DNA of 64,000 nucleotides from Oasisia sp. SBJ-2009 (lineage: Eukaryota; Annelida; Polychaeta; Sabellida; Siboglinidae). Below the pieces are notes generated by a model. That model was not told the DNA's origin, did no database searches, and saw nothing but the letters and a program-made list of their open reading frames with translations. The translations under genes were made by a program, and so were the position numbers. The stretch covers positions 34,154,193 through 34,218,192 of the forward strand of contig OZ024861.1 in assembly GCA_964017155.1 (NCBI GenBank), in the 5' to 3' direction. This document shows positions 36,626 to 47,611 of this stretch, piece by piece. Every line of letters starts with the position of its first letter. Position 1 is the stretch's first letter.

Positions 36626-37090
36626 TAGAGATACCTGTCAGTTTATTTAATTTCTGTTTTATACCTATTTATTATCTTGTACATGTTTTACATTAATTTT
36701 ACAAAAAGTCATACACATTATTTTATTATCAATATACCATTTATTTTAATAATTATCTTTAGCTAACTTATTTATTTTATTATTTATTACTATTACTTTT
36801 TATACATATTTTGTGTATTTTATTTACCTTAACAAACTTAGTATTATAATTCTACGACACATGTACACATACTCATGTACAGCGCCTCCGAATGGATATT
36901 TCTAGATTGATGGCGCTTTATATATGTTCTTCTTCTTATTATTATTATCCTGTAGTGCAGTACCATGGGGTGGTTGCTTACCTGCGCCTTGTCACAATAC
37001 AAATACCTTATATCATCGCTGTATTTGCATAATCCACCTGCCATTAAATCTCTGCATAGTCCACTTGATGTGTGGCTTCCGTCATAGGCT
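36626..37090. other. AT-rich segment with SINE/LINE-type tail
   Basis: 36870-36940 (CATGTACAGCGCCTCCGAAT, TGGCGCTTTATATATG, then TTCTTCTTATTATTATTATC) has the layout of a SINE or LINE 3' tail and resembles 48925-48970 (GTAAAGCGCC...GGCGCTATATAAG). Otherwise simple AT sequence. Confidence 0.45.
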
Positions 37091-37096
37091 TAAGCT

Positions 37097-38061
37097 TATG
37101 GAAGCACCGGCCCGTCATAAAGGCGGAATAGCCTCACGACGTAATTATTCGTGCGAAACGACGCAATTATTTGCGTCGTGAATAAGTTCTATTTTTGACA
37201 CGACGTAAATCGAATTGCGGTGTGTCGCTATTTAGCGCAACGACGTAATTCGAATTACGTCGTGTCAAAAATTCGAATTGCGTCGTCGAATTGCTCGTTT
37301 CCCCAGAGTCGATTAATCGCATAGTTTGTTTTTGTTTCTTTACTGTACGTGTCATCGAATACAACACGCTATTTTGTTTGATACATATGTCTTTTAAATA
37401 CCAGTACACGTTATATGAAATCGTTTATAATGCAACGTTTCCTCTGGAGTGGATGTAGAAACCACGTACTGCTGTCTCCGCCGCTCGCGGCCCTTCGCGA
37501 GCGCCGAAGTCGGCTGCAAAGGTCACGAGCGCAAAAAAGGCACTCCCCACTTCCTGGCTGTCTGCAAAATCCATTTGAAAGTTGCGTCCAAGCAAAGTAA
37601 TCCCAGTGAAGAAAGGCGATGGCTGAAAATGCTGACGTCCCGTCATTACGTGTGGTCGTCTTTGAATAGTTCACTATCACGGGAAAAATAAACCTACCGC
37701 ACACGTCAATGGCGGATTCGTCGACTCTGGGGAAACGAGCCGCGATTGGTTGATTTGATGCACGACGAGAATTTAGAAGCTCGAGCGACACGACGTAATT
37801 ATTTGCGTCGTGAATAAGTTCTATTTTTGACACGACGTAAATCGAATTGCGGTGTGTCGCCATTTAGCGCAACGACGCAATTCGAATTTTTGACACGACG
37901 TAATTCGAATTACGTCGTTGCGCTAAATAGCGACACACCGCAATTCGATTTACGTCGTGTCAAAAATAGAACTTATTCACGACGCAAATAATTGCGTCGT
38001 TTCGCACGAATAATTACGTCGTGAGGCTATTCCGCCTTTATGACGGGCCGGTGCTTCCATA
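37097..38061. mobile_element. TIR element, ~190-bp palindromic ends, 6-bp TSD
   Basis: Left end TATGGAAGCACCGGCCCGTC; right end GACGGGCCGGTGCTTCCATA; perfectly complementary at the tips and extending about 190 bp inward. It is flanked by TAAGCT at 37091-37096 and 38062-38067, a likely target site duplication. Inside the arms ACGACG/CGTCGT motifs are repeated (GACACGACGTAA, GCGTCGTGAATAAG), and the right arm contains a further internal palindrome (37780-37990). The 965-bp element has no recognisable transposase; open frames in its middle (37411-37863 minus, 37449-37691 plus) are unidentified. Superfamily not assigned. Confidence 0.85.
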
Positions 38062-38069
38062 TAAGCTTA

Positions 38070-38665
38070 CCTCTGAGATGTCTGATTTCCTCGTACTGTG
38101 TGAAAGTCCTGCCGCAATGTGCTCTGAATTCTGGGAGTTCTTTCGTCATTGTTTGGGAGAATGTATCAATGTCCTCCACCACTACACGTTTTACTGAGAA
38201 TGATATTGTACTTCACATCTTTCTTCATCCACAGTTTATATTTGATTGGCATTGTGCGGTTCATGTCATTCAGTTTCTCCCTTACGTTTTCGTCAGTCAT
38301 CGAGGTTAATTCAGATAAGGAGTTTGGCAGTACTTTGGTGGTGGTCTCCATCTTAGATATGTTGACGTGACGCTGGCACATGTGTATGTCTCTTAGCTTG
38401 ATGTTGGATGGTCTCCCCCAGCAGAATGCTCTAAATGACAGAATAATGTCGCTGAATTCAAGGCAGAACTTCCTGTAGATGTTTCTGGGAGTGAGAAGGT
38501 TTCTCTTCCCTTGATTTGATTGTTGTGTCCAGATAAATCACTGCTGTTTTCTGATCTCCTCAGAAATTCCGCTACCAACATCTTCCGTGATTTGGCTATT
38601 GCCTTCATCGTGTCTCTTCCCCTCTTCTGGTAATTGCAGCTATGCGTCATGTTTGAGATATTTGA
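38070..38665 (-). pseudogene. Unidentified protein-coding relic, probably from a transposable element
   Basis: Read on the minus strand, an open stretch of roughly 145 codons covers about 38540 down to 38085. It contains NLLTPRNIYRKFCLEFSDII, LSFRAFCWGRPSNIKLRDIH, NSLSELTSMTDENVREKLND and MPIKYKLWMKKDVKYNIILS. An upstream segment in another frame (KAIAKSRKMLVAEFLRRSEN) suggests one frameshift near 38490. The length of open sequence and its protein-like composition argue for a real coding relic. I cannot assign the family. Confidence 0.4.
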
Positions 38666-39242
38666 TTTGCATACGCTCGGTCTCGTGTATACGCTCGGTA
38701 TCACCAGACGTATAAACGTCATAACAAATTGAGGAGAAATGGCTGCATTTCTAATTTATTGTTGTCACGTACCTTACGTAATACCCGGTAAACTTGTGAA
38801 ACAAACGTCCACTAATATTCAAAACTCTGACCAAAATCAGTACGTCTATATCATTCGCTCGGTATCATCAAAAACTACCCCACGTCAAAATACGAGTATA
38901 TTATATTTCACCACTGCTTTATAATGTATACAGGTTTTACGTTAACGGAAGTATCAACACATAGATACAGTTAGTATGTGTATACTATCAAATATACGCT
39001 TGTATACGCGTTGTTAAAAATTTGCATACGCTCGGTATCGGCTAAACTACCACACCACATATACTGTTCCTGCTGCGCGCTCGTTCAACAAAACGCTTAC
39101 ATTTTTTGACGAAAATCTTGAACTATACACAGTTAAATGGGTAAAAGTATTGGTTAATGCATTATTCGTGTTAGAATAATAGTACTATAGAAAAACCCTC
39201 CACAAAACTAGATTAAAATACCCTATATTTGCATATAAACAC
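38666..39242. repeat. Recurrent ATACGCTCGGTATC motifs
   Basis: CATACGCTCGGTCTC (38669), ATACGCTCGGTATC (38690), TTCGCTCGGTATCATC (38854) and CATACGCTCGGTATCGG (39024) occur within 370 bp. The same motif is at 29470, some 9 kb away. They may be the ends or internal repeats of one element split by other insertions. No gene is seen. Confidence 0.5.
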
Positions 39243-40117
39243 CAACAAAAACCAGGACTGGTTCGACCCCAAAGACCAGGAGCTGCAGACTCTTATGAGC
39301 AGAAGAGACCAAGCCCACTAGAGAGTGTTGCAAACCAGGAGCACTAAATCCACCACTGCAGCATACAAAGATGCCTGCAGACTGCTACAAAAACGCACCC
39401 GTGCACTTAAGTCAGACTGGTGGGAAAGGAAGGCAGTGGTACTGCAGACAGCTACTGACAGAAATGACATAAAGGGCTTCTACAATGGACTGGAGGAAGT
39501 GTGGGGACCCACGAAGAAGGGACCTGTTCACCTGAAATCAACATATGGAATGGAGACCTTCTCTGACAGCAAGAGAGTTGTGGCAAGATGGAATGAACCA
39601 GAAGCTACTGAACGTCCCTAGCAACATAAATAACGGAGCTCTGGACAACATCCCGCAGCGCAATACCAAGACAAGCCTCGATGAGATTCCAACCATGGAT
39701 GAGATGGCTAGAGCAATCGCCAACCTGGCAAAGCACCTGGGGGAGATGGAATTCCTTCAGAAGTATGGAAGCACGGAGGAGACAATCTGTTGAGCAGATT
39801 GTACCAACTAATCACCAATGCCTGGGAGGTGGGTTCTGTACCACAAGCACGGAAAAATGCCAACATTGAAACTATCTACAAGAAAGGTGGTCGGACACAC
39901 TGAGGGGACTAAAGAGGATTATCTCTTCTTTTCATACCAGGCAAGGTCTTCGCCAGGATCAACCTCAACAGACTGTCTACCCACATAACACCAGAGGTAG
40001 TTCCGGAGACACAATGTGGCTTCAGAGGTAACCAGAGCACCGTGAATATGATATTTGGGCTCCGACAACTATAAGAAAAGTGCATTGAGCAGGACCCGAC
40101 CACAGTGCATAGTATGT
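39243..40117 (+). mobile_element. RTE-like LINE copy 2, left part (5'-truncated)
   Basis: Corresponds to 3137-4015 of the first RTE copy. It starts ACCAGGACTGGTTCGACCCC and includes TTAAYKDACRLLQKRTRALK and DWWERKAVVLQTATDRNDIK in frame, later a frameshifted linker and RT start. It retains GGA where copy 1 has a TGA stop. It stops at 40117, where LTR-like element Z inserted, and resumes at 42005. Confidence 0.8.
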
Positions 40118-42004
40118 TGCGTGCCTGCGCCCTTCCCGCTCGTAGATGTGCCCTTAATACTCCCTAATAAACTACAGCTGTGCCTGGCTCTGTTTATGGT
40201 AGATCAATAAGACACAAAATACCTTGTAATGGTAATATGGCAATCTAGATCTTTTATTTACAACTGGATTGCCTGGCGCTCACTTGAAGTGTGCGCTCGG
40301 CTGATTGTACCTTGAAAGACATACAGTATTATGGTAAATGATAAGCATCCAAGTACACCAAAAAAACTATCGTACAATCAGCTGCTTGCATGTATACTGA
40401 TAAAATGTATTGCATAATAGTGTATCGACAGAAAACCCATGCGTTAATCGAAAGTATACAGTGACATAAACCGTAAAGTGGGGAAACAACCCCACCCTCC
40501 ACTGGAACAGTGGAGCCTACCCCCCAGGCACAGCAAAGTAAACAAGACAAACATTTGCATGTCGGAGACGTTACGAACGCGAGACCTACTGCAGGATCAG
40601 CCAAGTATCCGCAACTAACCCCAACACACAAAAACGCGCTGTCAAGCCACGAACTAACAAGTCCAAGGTATGCTCACGAAAAACTACATATTCTTATGGC
40701 TCTGCTTTATTGTAGTCTCTTAATACGTGGTTTTTTACCTGATACTATGATGACAACAATCATAGCCCCCATTATTAAAAATAAATCTGGTTATTTGTCA
40801 GATAATAATAACTATAGACCCATTGCCCTAGCCACAGTTGCTAGCAAACTATTTGAATCATTAATATTATCCAGGGCTACCCCATTTCTCATTACATGTG
40901 ACAAAGTATTAGCTCGAAAATTTTGTCTTTGTAATATATCCACCAAAATTACTTTATTTCAAGCATGCTGTGCTCCTATGTACACGTCTAGTCTTTGGTG
41001 CAAATTCAAAAAATAATAATACAATACAATAATAGCCTCAGAATTTTACTCAGTTTACCATCTAGATGTAGTGCAAGTTTTATGTGTGCCACCAACTACA
41101 CTAAATCTTTTAATGAACGCATTCGTTCATCCATATTTATTCTTTTATGTCGTCTTCATCAGTCTGATAATCTTCTTTTTATTAATTACCTCCACACCGA
41201 TATTCATTTTAAGAGCTGTATGTACACATACTGGAGGTCACTATTATACACATAACATTTGTATTGTATTTCTTTTAATAAAACTGTTTATATATTATTT
41301 TAATTTGTACAACTTATTTAATTAATTTCCTGATATATTTATGCATACTTTTTTTAACTTTACACTTATATCTTTACACTGATCACATCATTACTTTGAT
41401 TATATTATATGTATTGTACTTTCATATTTTTGTAATTGTATTTTATGTATATATATGGACGACGTCTTGTCTGAAATGAACTTTATTATTATTACCGACG
41501 CAACCGTAGCTAAAGTGACTCGGACGAGGAAAGGAAACGATTGCAACAAACACCGACCGGGGTGTCAAATCACGCGTACATGATTATACGACGAGCATAT
41601 CATATTACGATCGCTTGATTGTGTCGCAAAAAGAAATAAACTTACGTGTCGTGGAGGGAGTCCGGCAGAGCAATGGTCCAATTAACCGCACGTATTTTAG
41701 ATCAACCAGGAAATGTGTGTGATGATCGCAGAGTGGATTCCCGCAGAGACCGCGCTGTATAGTCAATGAAGACAGCGGGTTGAAAATTTCGTTAAAACCA
41801 ACAGAGGTACGAAAATTACCCTGTTGCAATGTCAACGAATACAGCAGAACTGCCAGTTCGAGGTCACCTGCCAGATGGCTGTCACAGTGGCCGTCCGCCG
41901 CCCGGGGCTCGGCGATGGCAAACGGTGACCTTAGGCGGCCTATATTCGTTTCGTATGCCTAGCTTCATTCAGGGCTGGCCTCAAAATTATATTGCATCCC
42001 TCTG
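40118..42004. mobile_element. LTR-like dispersed element Z inserted in RTE copy 2
   Basis: Left part 40118-40505 starts TGCGTGCCTGCGCCCTTCCC and matches 49939-50330. Right part 41505-42004 matches 14480-14945 and ends CTGGACACAATACAG. A LINE (about 40680-41498) sits between them. The flanks are the two halves of the RTE copy, so Z inserted after it. Ends begin TG and finish CA, compatible with an LTR, and the opposite strand carries AATAAA (in GTAAATAAAAGATC). Classification is inference. Confidence 0.65.
40680..41498 (+). mobile_element. LINE fragment with internal deletion
   Basis: The frame at 40680-40960 reads HILMALLYCSLLIRGFLPDT, MMTTIIAPIIKNKSGYLSDN and NNYRPIALATVASKLFESL, a conserved RT block of jockey/CR1-group LINEs. 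It then jumps directly to CCAPMYTSSLWCKFKK and NNSLRILLSLPSRCSASFMC (40960-41090), which belong far downstream in an intact element. The RT catalytic centre is therefore deleted. The 3' end is (TTATTA) near 41486-41498. Confidence 0.75.
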
Positions 42005-42822
42005 GACACAATACAGTTTTGTTGACTTCAAGTAAGGCGTTCGATACAGTTGGGAGGACCAGGCTATTGCAGCTACTGATGAAGTATGGCTGCCCAGAGA
42101 AGTTCACAACTATGATCGAGGCACAACATACTGGAATAATGGCGAATGTTAGTGTTGGAGGGGAAGACTCGGAATCGTTCTGTGTCACAAATGGAGTGAT
42201 GGAAACAAGCTGAACTCTATTCTGGAATTCATCTACCTCGGAAGCACTATATCAAGTAATGGATGCATTGATGATTGAATACAGAGGAGAATGGCCAAGG
42301 CTAGTGCATCTTTCGGCCGACTCCACCAGAGACTCTGTTAAAAGCACCAAGTGTCCATGCGGATTAAACGCAAGACATACCATGCAATCGGGCTGTCCAC
42401 CCTCCTATACGGAGCCGAGGCCTGGACAGTGTACAAACGACAGTCGAAAAAAGCTACATGCCTTAATGATGCGACATCTGCGTTCAATCATGAGGATAAT
42501 CTGGATGGACAAAGTGACAAACAAGGAAATACTCGAACAGACAGGGCTGCCATCTATGGAAGATCTTCTGGACTGGACACCTCATGAGGATATCACCAGA
42601 CAGGCTACCAAAGCAGGTTGTATACTCTCAATTGTCTTCTGGTCACAGAAAGAGAGGGCGCCCTCGTCTACGGTTCAAGAATACCATCAATAGAAACCTG
42701 AAGCTAAGAGACATAAAAACCGACTCATGGCCATCACTCTTACAGCAGAGAGATAAATGGAGAGCAATAGTCAAGTGATGGAAGCAGTCTTTGCCGCATC
42801 GCGACCGACAGCATGATGATGT
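42005..42822 (+). mobile_element. RTE-like LINE copy 2, right part
   Basis: Continues copy 2 after Z: DFK*GVRYSWEDQ-type decayed RT block at 42020, then ANVSVGGEDSESFCVTNGV. An internal deletion (relative to 4212-4535 of copy 1) joins this to the C-terminal region (GHRKRGRPRLRFKNTINRN at 42642). It ends ACAGCATGATGATG at about 42822, the same GAT-type tail as copy 1. Confidence 0.8.
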
Positions 42823-42899
42823 ATCTTCCATAAATTTGAAGATACACATGTAAAATTTGCGTTCCCATGGTACCTGTCAACGAGATGGTTGCCGTGACT

Positions 42900-43500
42900 A
42901 CCATTACAATGCCGTGTGTGGAATTGCTGCTTCAGAGAGCAAACAAATATTGGATTTAATTAGAAGAAGAATCACATATATGGAGAAAGAGCTAATCATA
43001 CCGTTATACAAAGCAATAGCTAGGCCACATTGCATTATTGCATAAAGGCATGGGGGCCATACCGTAAGAAAGACATCACTAAACTAGAAAGTGTGCAACG
43101 AAGTGCAGCTATGCTTATTCCTGGACTTAGACATTTCTCTTATGAAAGACCTGTTAGAGTGTGGCTTAACCACATTAGAGACCAGAAGATTAAGAGGTGA
43201 CTTATTGGAAGTTTTTTAAAGATATTAAATGGGTACGACGATATAGATAGCAACATTTGCTTTAAACTAAAAGAAGATAGTATGACAAGAGGCTATAAGG
43301 TAGCATTAGTCAACCGTTATTGCAGGTTAGATACAAGAACGTATTCCTTCTCCCAGAGAACAATGAATAACTGGAATAAATTAAGTCACGATTGTGTCAA
43401 TGCAAGCAGTGTAAATATGTTTAAAAATAAAATTGATAGTTACCTGGCAAGGGCGGGTTATACCTAGGATGAATAATTTATTTATTGTTTTTAGACATGT
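42900..43500 (+). mobile_element. LINE 3'-terminal fragment
   Basis: Decayed C-terminal LINE coding sequence: ILDLIRRRITYMEKELIIPL (42950), TTLETRRLRGDLLEVFKILN (about 43168), then a 61-codon frame with CRLDTRTYSFSQRTMNNWNK and LSHDCVNASSVNMFKNKIDS (43282-43467). This is a very common C-terminal motif set among invertebrate non-LTR elements. 5'-truncated. Confidence 0.75.
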
Positions 43501-44115
43501 GTTAGCATAAAAGCAACTTTACGTGTATTCATTTAAAGGGAGATTCTCTCTTTTGTTCCCAGGTATGCTTAAATACACAAACATGAACCAAGAAACCGTA
43601 TCACTACATAAACCGTATACCTACATTCAAAGAACTTTCCCTTAGGTCTTTGTCTTCTGAATTATAGAAACCATCACAAAAATATACAACGAAAAGCATA
43701 TGTTCATGCAGCCTTTTTATCACTTGGCGGAACTTGCTAAGCAACCTGAATACATCAATTGTTTTGGTTTTCTGAAACAATTGATGTATTGTTTAAACCG
43801 ATTCACCAAGTGTCATTACGTTATTGATCTTTACATACCAATTATTCCAACGAACTTGTTTATATTTATTGAATTAATAATTATTTCATAGCAAAGGATA
43901 TCAAATGTATTTGTTGTTACAAGGTATTTATATTTGGTGTATTTTCTATATGCATCTAGGGCATCGTGAACTGTATTGGATGTTACATGGCACACATGTT
44001 AATAAGTTGATTTGAGATTAGGTATGATTAGTGGTCCCTGCTATGTTGTTCATGGTCGCTGCTGTAGCAATGCTTAGCAAACACCCTGATGATGCATTAA
44101 TTTGCTGTTTCCCAG
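43501..44115. other. End of the 17.5 kb intron before E10
   Basis: 43747-43790 contains TACATCAATTGTTTTGG and its inverse TGTTTCTGAAACAATTGATGTA, a likely hairpin. The rest is plain intron leading to the acceptor TTTGCTGTTTCCCAG. Confidence 0.5.
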
Positions 44116-44403
44116 ACCCTTTGCCTCCTACACACCTGGAGGTTCAGACAGCGTCAACAACAACAGACAGTGTGAAAGTGACCTGGTCGTATGACAACAC
44201 GAAGTCATTCTGTGAGAAGTGGAAAGTGAAGTATAAAGTGAAAGGCACATCTCATACAAAGGAGTTGACCACACACAATGTAACCGAGCAAGAAATGACC
44301 ATTCCAAGACTGATATCAGGACAGACCTACACCATCAGTGTCTTTGGACTCACCACAGGTGATGTCATCAGTCAGACGTCTGTTGACAAGGCCGCCACTG
44401 TTA
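44116..44403 (+). CDS. Exon E10: fibronectin type III domain
   Basis: 288 nt (96 codons), phase 1-1, acceptor GCTGTTTCCCAG|AC and donor CTGTTA|GTAAGTA. It starts PLPPTHLEVQTASTTTD. B-strand SVKVTWSYDNTKSFCEKWKV; F-strand ISGQTYTISVFGLTTGDVIS. It has one cysteine (SFCEKW) shared with E12 (SYCEKW), which has the same length, so E10 and E12 are paralogous exons 11.6 kb apart. Confidence 0.92.
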
Positions 44404-44903
44404 GTAAGTATCCCAACTGAATAGGATGCATAGGCAAGTGCAAATTATATTGGTGACATTACAATATCGTATAAACAGGGATGCACTTAGCGATGCACTT
44501 AGCCAATACTTACACTGTCAATTACGACTGAAACATTTTGTTCATGTCATACATTTATCCACTGTCTGCTTATGATACTAACATGTTGAAGGTGCACAAT
44601 ACACAATTTCAGAGCAGTTTTTTCATAACTTATCCAGGCACATTATCAAACATATATATATATATATATCTATCTATTTATACATGGCCATGTTTCGATA
44701 GATCAGGCATAACAGTTATACATATTAATATTGCATGTAAACACAAAATATTAAGTTCACACTACTTACGTAACTGATCTTGATTTTATTAAAATAGTTA
44801 CCTGACTGATGGCTTGACTTATTACTGTGATATCCATGTGATATACAATTGATTGAATTGAATGAACTAATTATATACATATTGCCACTCTCTATTTCCA
44901 CAG
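44404..44903. other. Intron E10-E11
   Basis: 500-bp intron with a short (TA)n at 44653. Nothing else is seen. Confidence 0.6.
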
Positions 44904-45173
44904 AGCCATCTGCAGTAACTGATCTGAAAGCAGAAGCCACAGACAGCTCAGATGTCACAGTGAGCTGGACACCAGGTACAGGCATTCACCAGAACCCATT
45001 CCAACTGAAGTACCATGGTACACATCACACAACTGACTGGTCAAGTGTCGTTTCTTCCACTGACTCTGAGGAAACAGTGACTGGACTCTTCCCTGGCGAC
45101 ACTTACACATTCGAGGTGAAGGCTGTCAGTGGGACTAAGAGCAGTGCCGAGAAAACAACTACAGCAATTATGT
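44904..45173 (+). CDS. Exon E11: fibronectin type III domain
   Basis: 270 nt (90 codons), phase 1-1, acceptor CTATTTCCACAG|AG and donor TTATGT|GTAAGTT. Motifs are PSAVTDLKAEATDSSDVTVS, followed by WTPGTGIHQNPFQLKYHG. The F-strand is GLFPGDTYTFEVKAVSGTKS. The junction with E10 encodes Lys-Pro-Ser. A decayed copy of its 3' end lies at 45345-45435. Confidence 0.92.
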
Positions 45174-45344
45174 GTAAGTTGCAGCAGTACCTTTGTATAA
45201 CTACTACTAGTTTACTATCAGGTGATAATAAGCAAACACAAGGTCAGTCCAAAAAAATATGATATGAGTAACAATCAAATATCTGTAGTAATGTATATGG
45301 ATAACTTACATATATGTAAATACATCTTAATATAGAAGAAAATA

Positions 45345-45435
45345 TTTCCGACACTTACACGAGAGACGTTATCAGTGGAACTGAGATCAGTGTCGAGAAA
45401 AGAGCAACAACATATGTAAGTTATAGCGGCACTTT
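45345..45435 (+). pseudogene. Decayed duplicate of the 3' end of exon E11
   Basis: CCGACACTTACAC, ATCAGTGGAACTGAGATCAG, TGTCGAGAAAAGAGCAACAA and a preserved donor-like GTAAGTTA (45416) align with GGCGACACTTACAC, GTCAGTGGGACTAAGAGCAG, TGCCGAGAAAACAACTACAG and GTAAGTTG of E11. Deletions break the frame and no acceptor remains, so it is a relic of a third exon in this sub-array rather than a used exon. Confidence 0.75.
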
Positions 45436-45521
45436 TAATTCTTTTGTCAAAGGTCTAACTGGCTTATGGCATCATTGTGATGGGACATCAATCCCGTTTT
45501 AAAAGTCAGGGGACAGGGAAT

Positions 45522-45586
<65 letters not shown>

Positions 45587-45653
45587 CATGCATATTAAAT
45601 ATGTGTATATTTATATATGTATATATATAATATATATATATACTATATTATAA

Positions 45654-45697
<44 letters not shown>

Positions 45698-47499
45698 TTT
45701 GTGTACAATTTATTGTTGGTCTGGTGCTAATTCTAAAATAAACAAAGGCATTTATGGTATGCTATTTAAGATAGTTATGTTGGCTACATGTATTTGAATA
45801 GGGGCAATGGCCCACCCCAATCACTAAAAATGTGGGGGGTAGACTTTGGACCCATAACTCCTTGCTTGATTCACAGAGTGACAAGATGTTGGGGTGCCAA
45901 TCACACCTTTTGGCAAAGACATTTGTCATCACTCAAATGGGATAAAATTACACAAAGTGCAGGAATCTGCTGGTTCCACCGTAGGTGATAAGCATCCAGC
46001 AAGCTGCAATCTAAGGGGTATTAGGGCAAACAAAAATTAATCATATATAATGTGCTTGATGGCTAGTGCCTATTAATATATCAACATAAGGGCACAAAGC
46101 ATGATGAATATTTACTGGATTAAGATGAAGTTGTGGGCTGTGGCCAACCAAGCAATTTATCTTGTAATTTTTCACTGGGCAGTCGGAAGTTTATATCTGA
46201 GTACATCCATATATTAATTTTAATACTAGACCTATGTAGGGTTTTTAAGAGAGGGGAGTGATAAGTCTCGCTGTATGCCCATGAATTTATTTTTCTGAAC
46301 TGAAAAGTGGGGGGACATTTCCAACGCTGTCCCTCTCAGGCTGAAAAGTAGGGGGATGCACCCCCCTTGCTACCACCAATATATGCCCATGGCACCGTTA
46401 GTCTCATTTTTCAGAAACCATTGAAGAAAAATTGTAAAATTTTGCATAGACATTTCTCTGCATATTGACACTATGTTAGCTGTCACATCTCAGAAACTGT
46501 TCGGGATCTACTTTTCTAATATGGCATATATATGTACTAGGGCAGTGCCACTAAGCACGAGAAATAACTTTTTTATTTGATCATTCTAAAGGTACTGTAC
46601 ATTTTCTGTATGCCCAGTTTGTTAACACATTTGATTAATATCTTCTTAATTTTGCATATACATATCTTTGGGTAAAGATGTAACACACAAGAAATTTGTA
46701 TTTGATTGAATGTTTCTAACAGCATCTCCGGGCCTCCCACAAAACCTAAATCTTCATATTTGCTTGGTCCTGCCTAGCAATAGTTTTATACCCACCAACT
46801 TGTATATTCTATGGCTTCGGTATTCACCAACCTCCTGATCTCTGGTTCCAACTGTGGAGTGTTGGTGCACTCTGTGTGACCTGTGATTGTTCAACTATTA
46901 GTGGCTAGTTGATGCTTATGTTAATAGCACATTATATCCATGTTAAACTGAAACATTCCCAGCAGTTTCCATTCTAAGACTGGCAACGTCCAGTGTAGAG
47001 GGTAACATGAATGTTAAAAGGATAGATTAGCGTTACTGTTTATTTATAGTCAAACAATTGTCATAACTATGAGGATTAATAGTAATAACATTGTTCACAA
47101 CATGTTGGTAATATTTGCAGATAATTTTGTTTTGCAAAGTTACACAAGTTCAGTGTACCTGTGACCCTTCACATATATTTGCTGTCCACAGAGCATGTAT
47201 ATATAGATAGCCAGAGCAGTGTAAATGCATATTTAGCTTATTGAGCTTAACTGGATATATTTTTCTGATTTTGCAAGGGAATTTTCCATTGTAGTGCCAC
47301 ACAAGAAGTATTTGATCAAATAGTTCTGAAGGCATCTTAGGTCCACACAAAATGCAATTTTTTGTGGTACATATATGCCTATTTTTTCAAAAAGTGTAAC
47401 ATGTACAATTTTTTATTGACACTCCACTGTTGTAATGCCATTATGATTTACCAACATCAAATAAATTTAGCCTAAAGAACTTGTGCATTAAGTGCAATG
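45436..47499. other. Intron E11-E12, first part
   Basis: (TA)n tracts at 45523-45581 and 45659-45691. 46390-46760 belongs to the intronic repeat family of 16590-17560. 46992-47260 is a diverged copy of 19474-19760. No exon is recognised. Confidence 0.5.
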
Positions 47500-47611
47500 G
47501 GGCTGGATGCTTCCCAGATAAGTCAAAATGTTGTTCGATTGAACTGGTGTGCCAGGGAGTAAAATGTTAAATGTGTTGAGCAATCCTGAGGGTTGGATGC
47601 TCTGCTATATC
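47500..47611 (+). mobile_element. SINE 3' fragment
   Basis: GGATGCTTCCCAGATAAGTC, TTCGATTGAACTGG, GAGCAATCCTGAGGGTTGG and GCTCTGCTATATC match the tail of the tRNA-like SINE at 840-945 (AGTGCTTCCCAGAGAAGTTG ... GAGCAGTCCTAAGGACTGG ... GCGCTATATG). It is the only copy outside the tandem units and directly abuts the LINE that follows. Confidence 0.6.

Noticed and set aside
43282..43467. Small host gene
   Set aside because: Sequence is the typical C-terminal end of a non-LTR retrotransposon (YSFSQRT..NWNKL...FKNKID).
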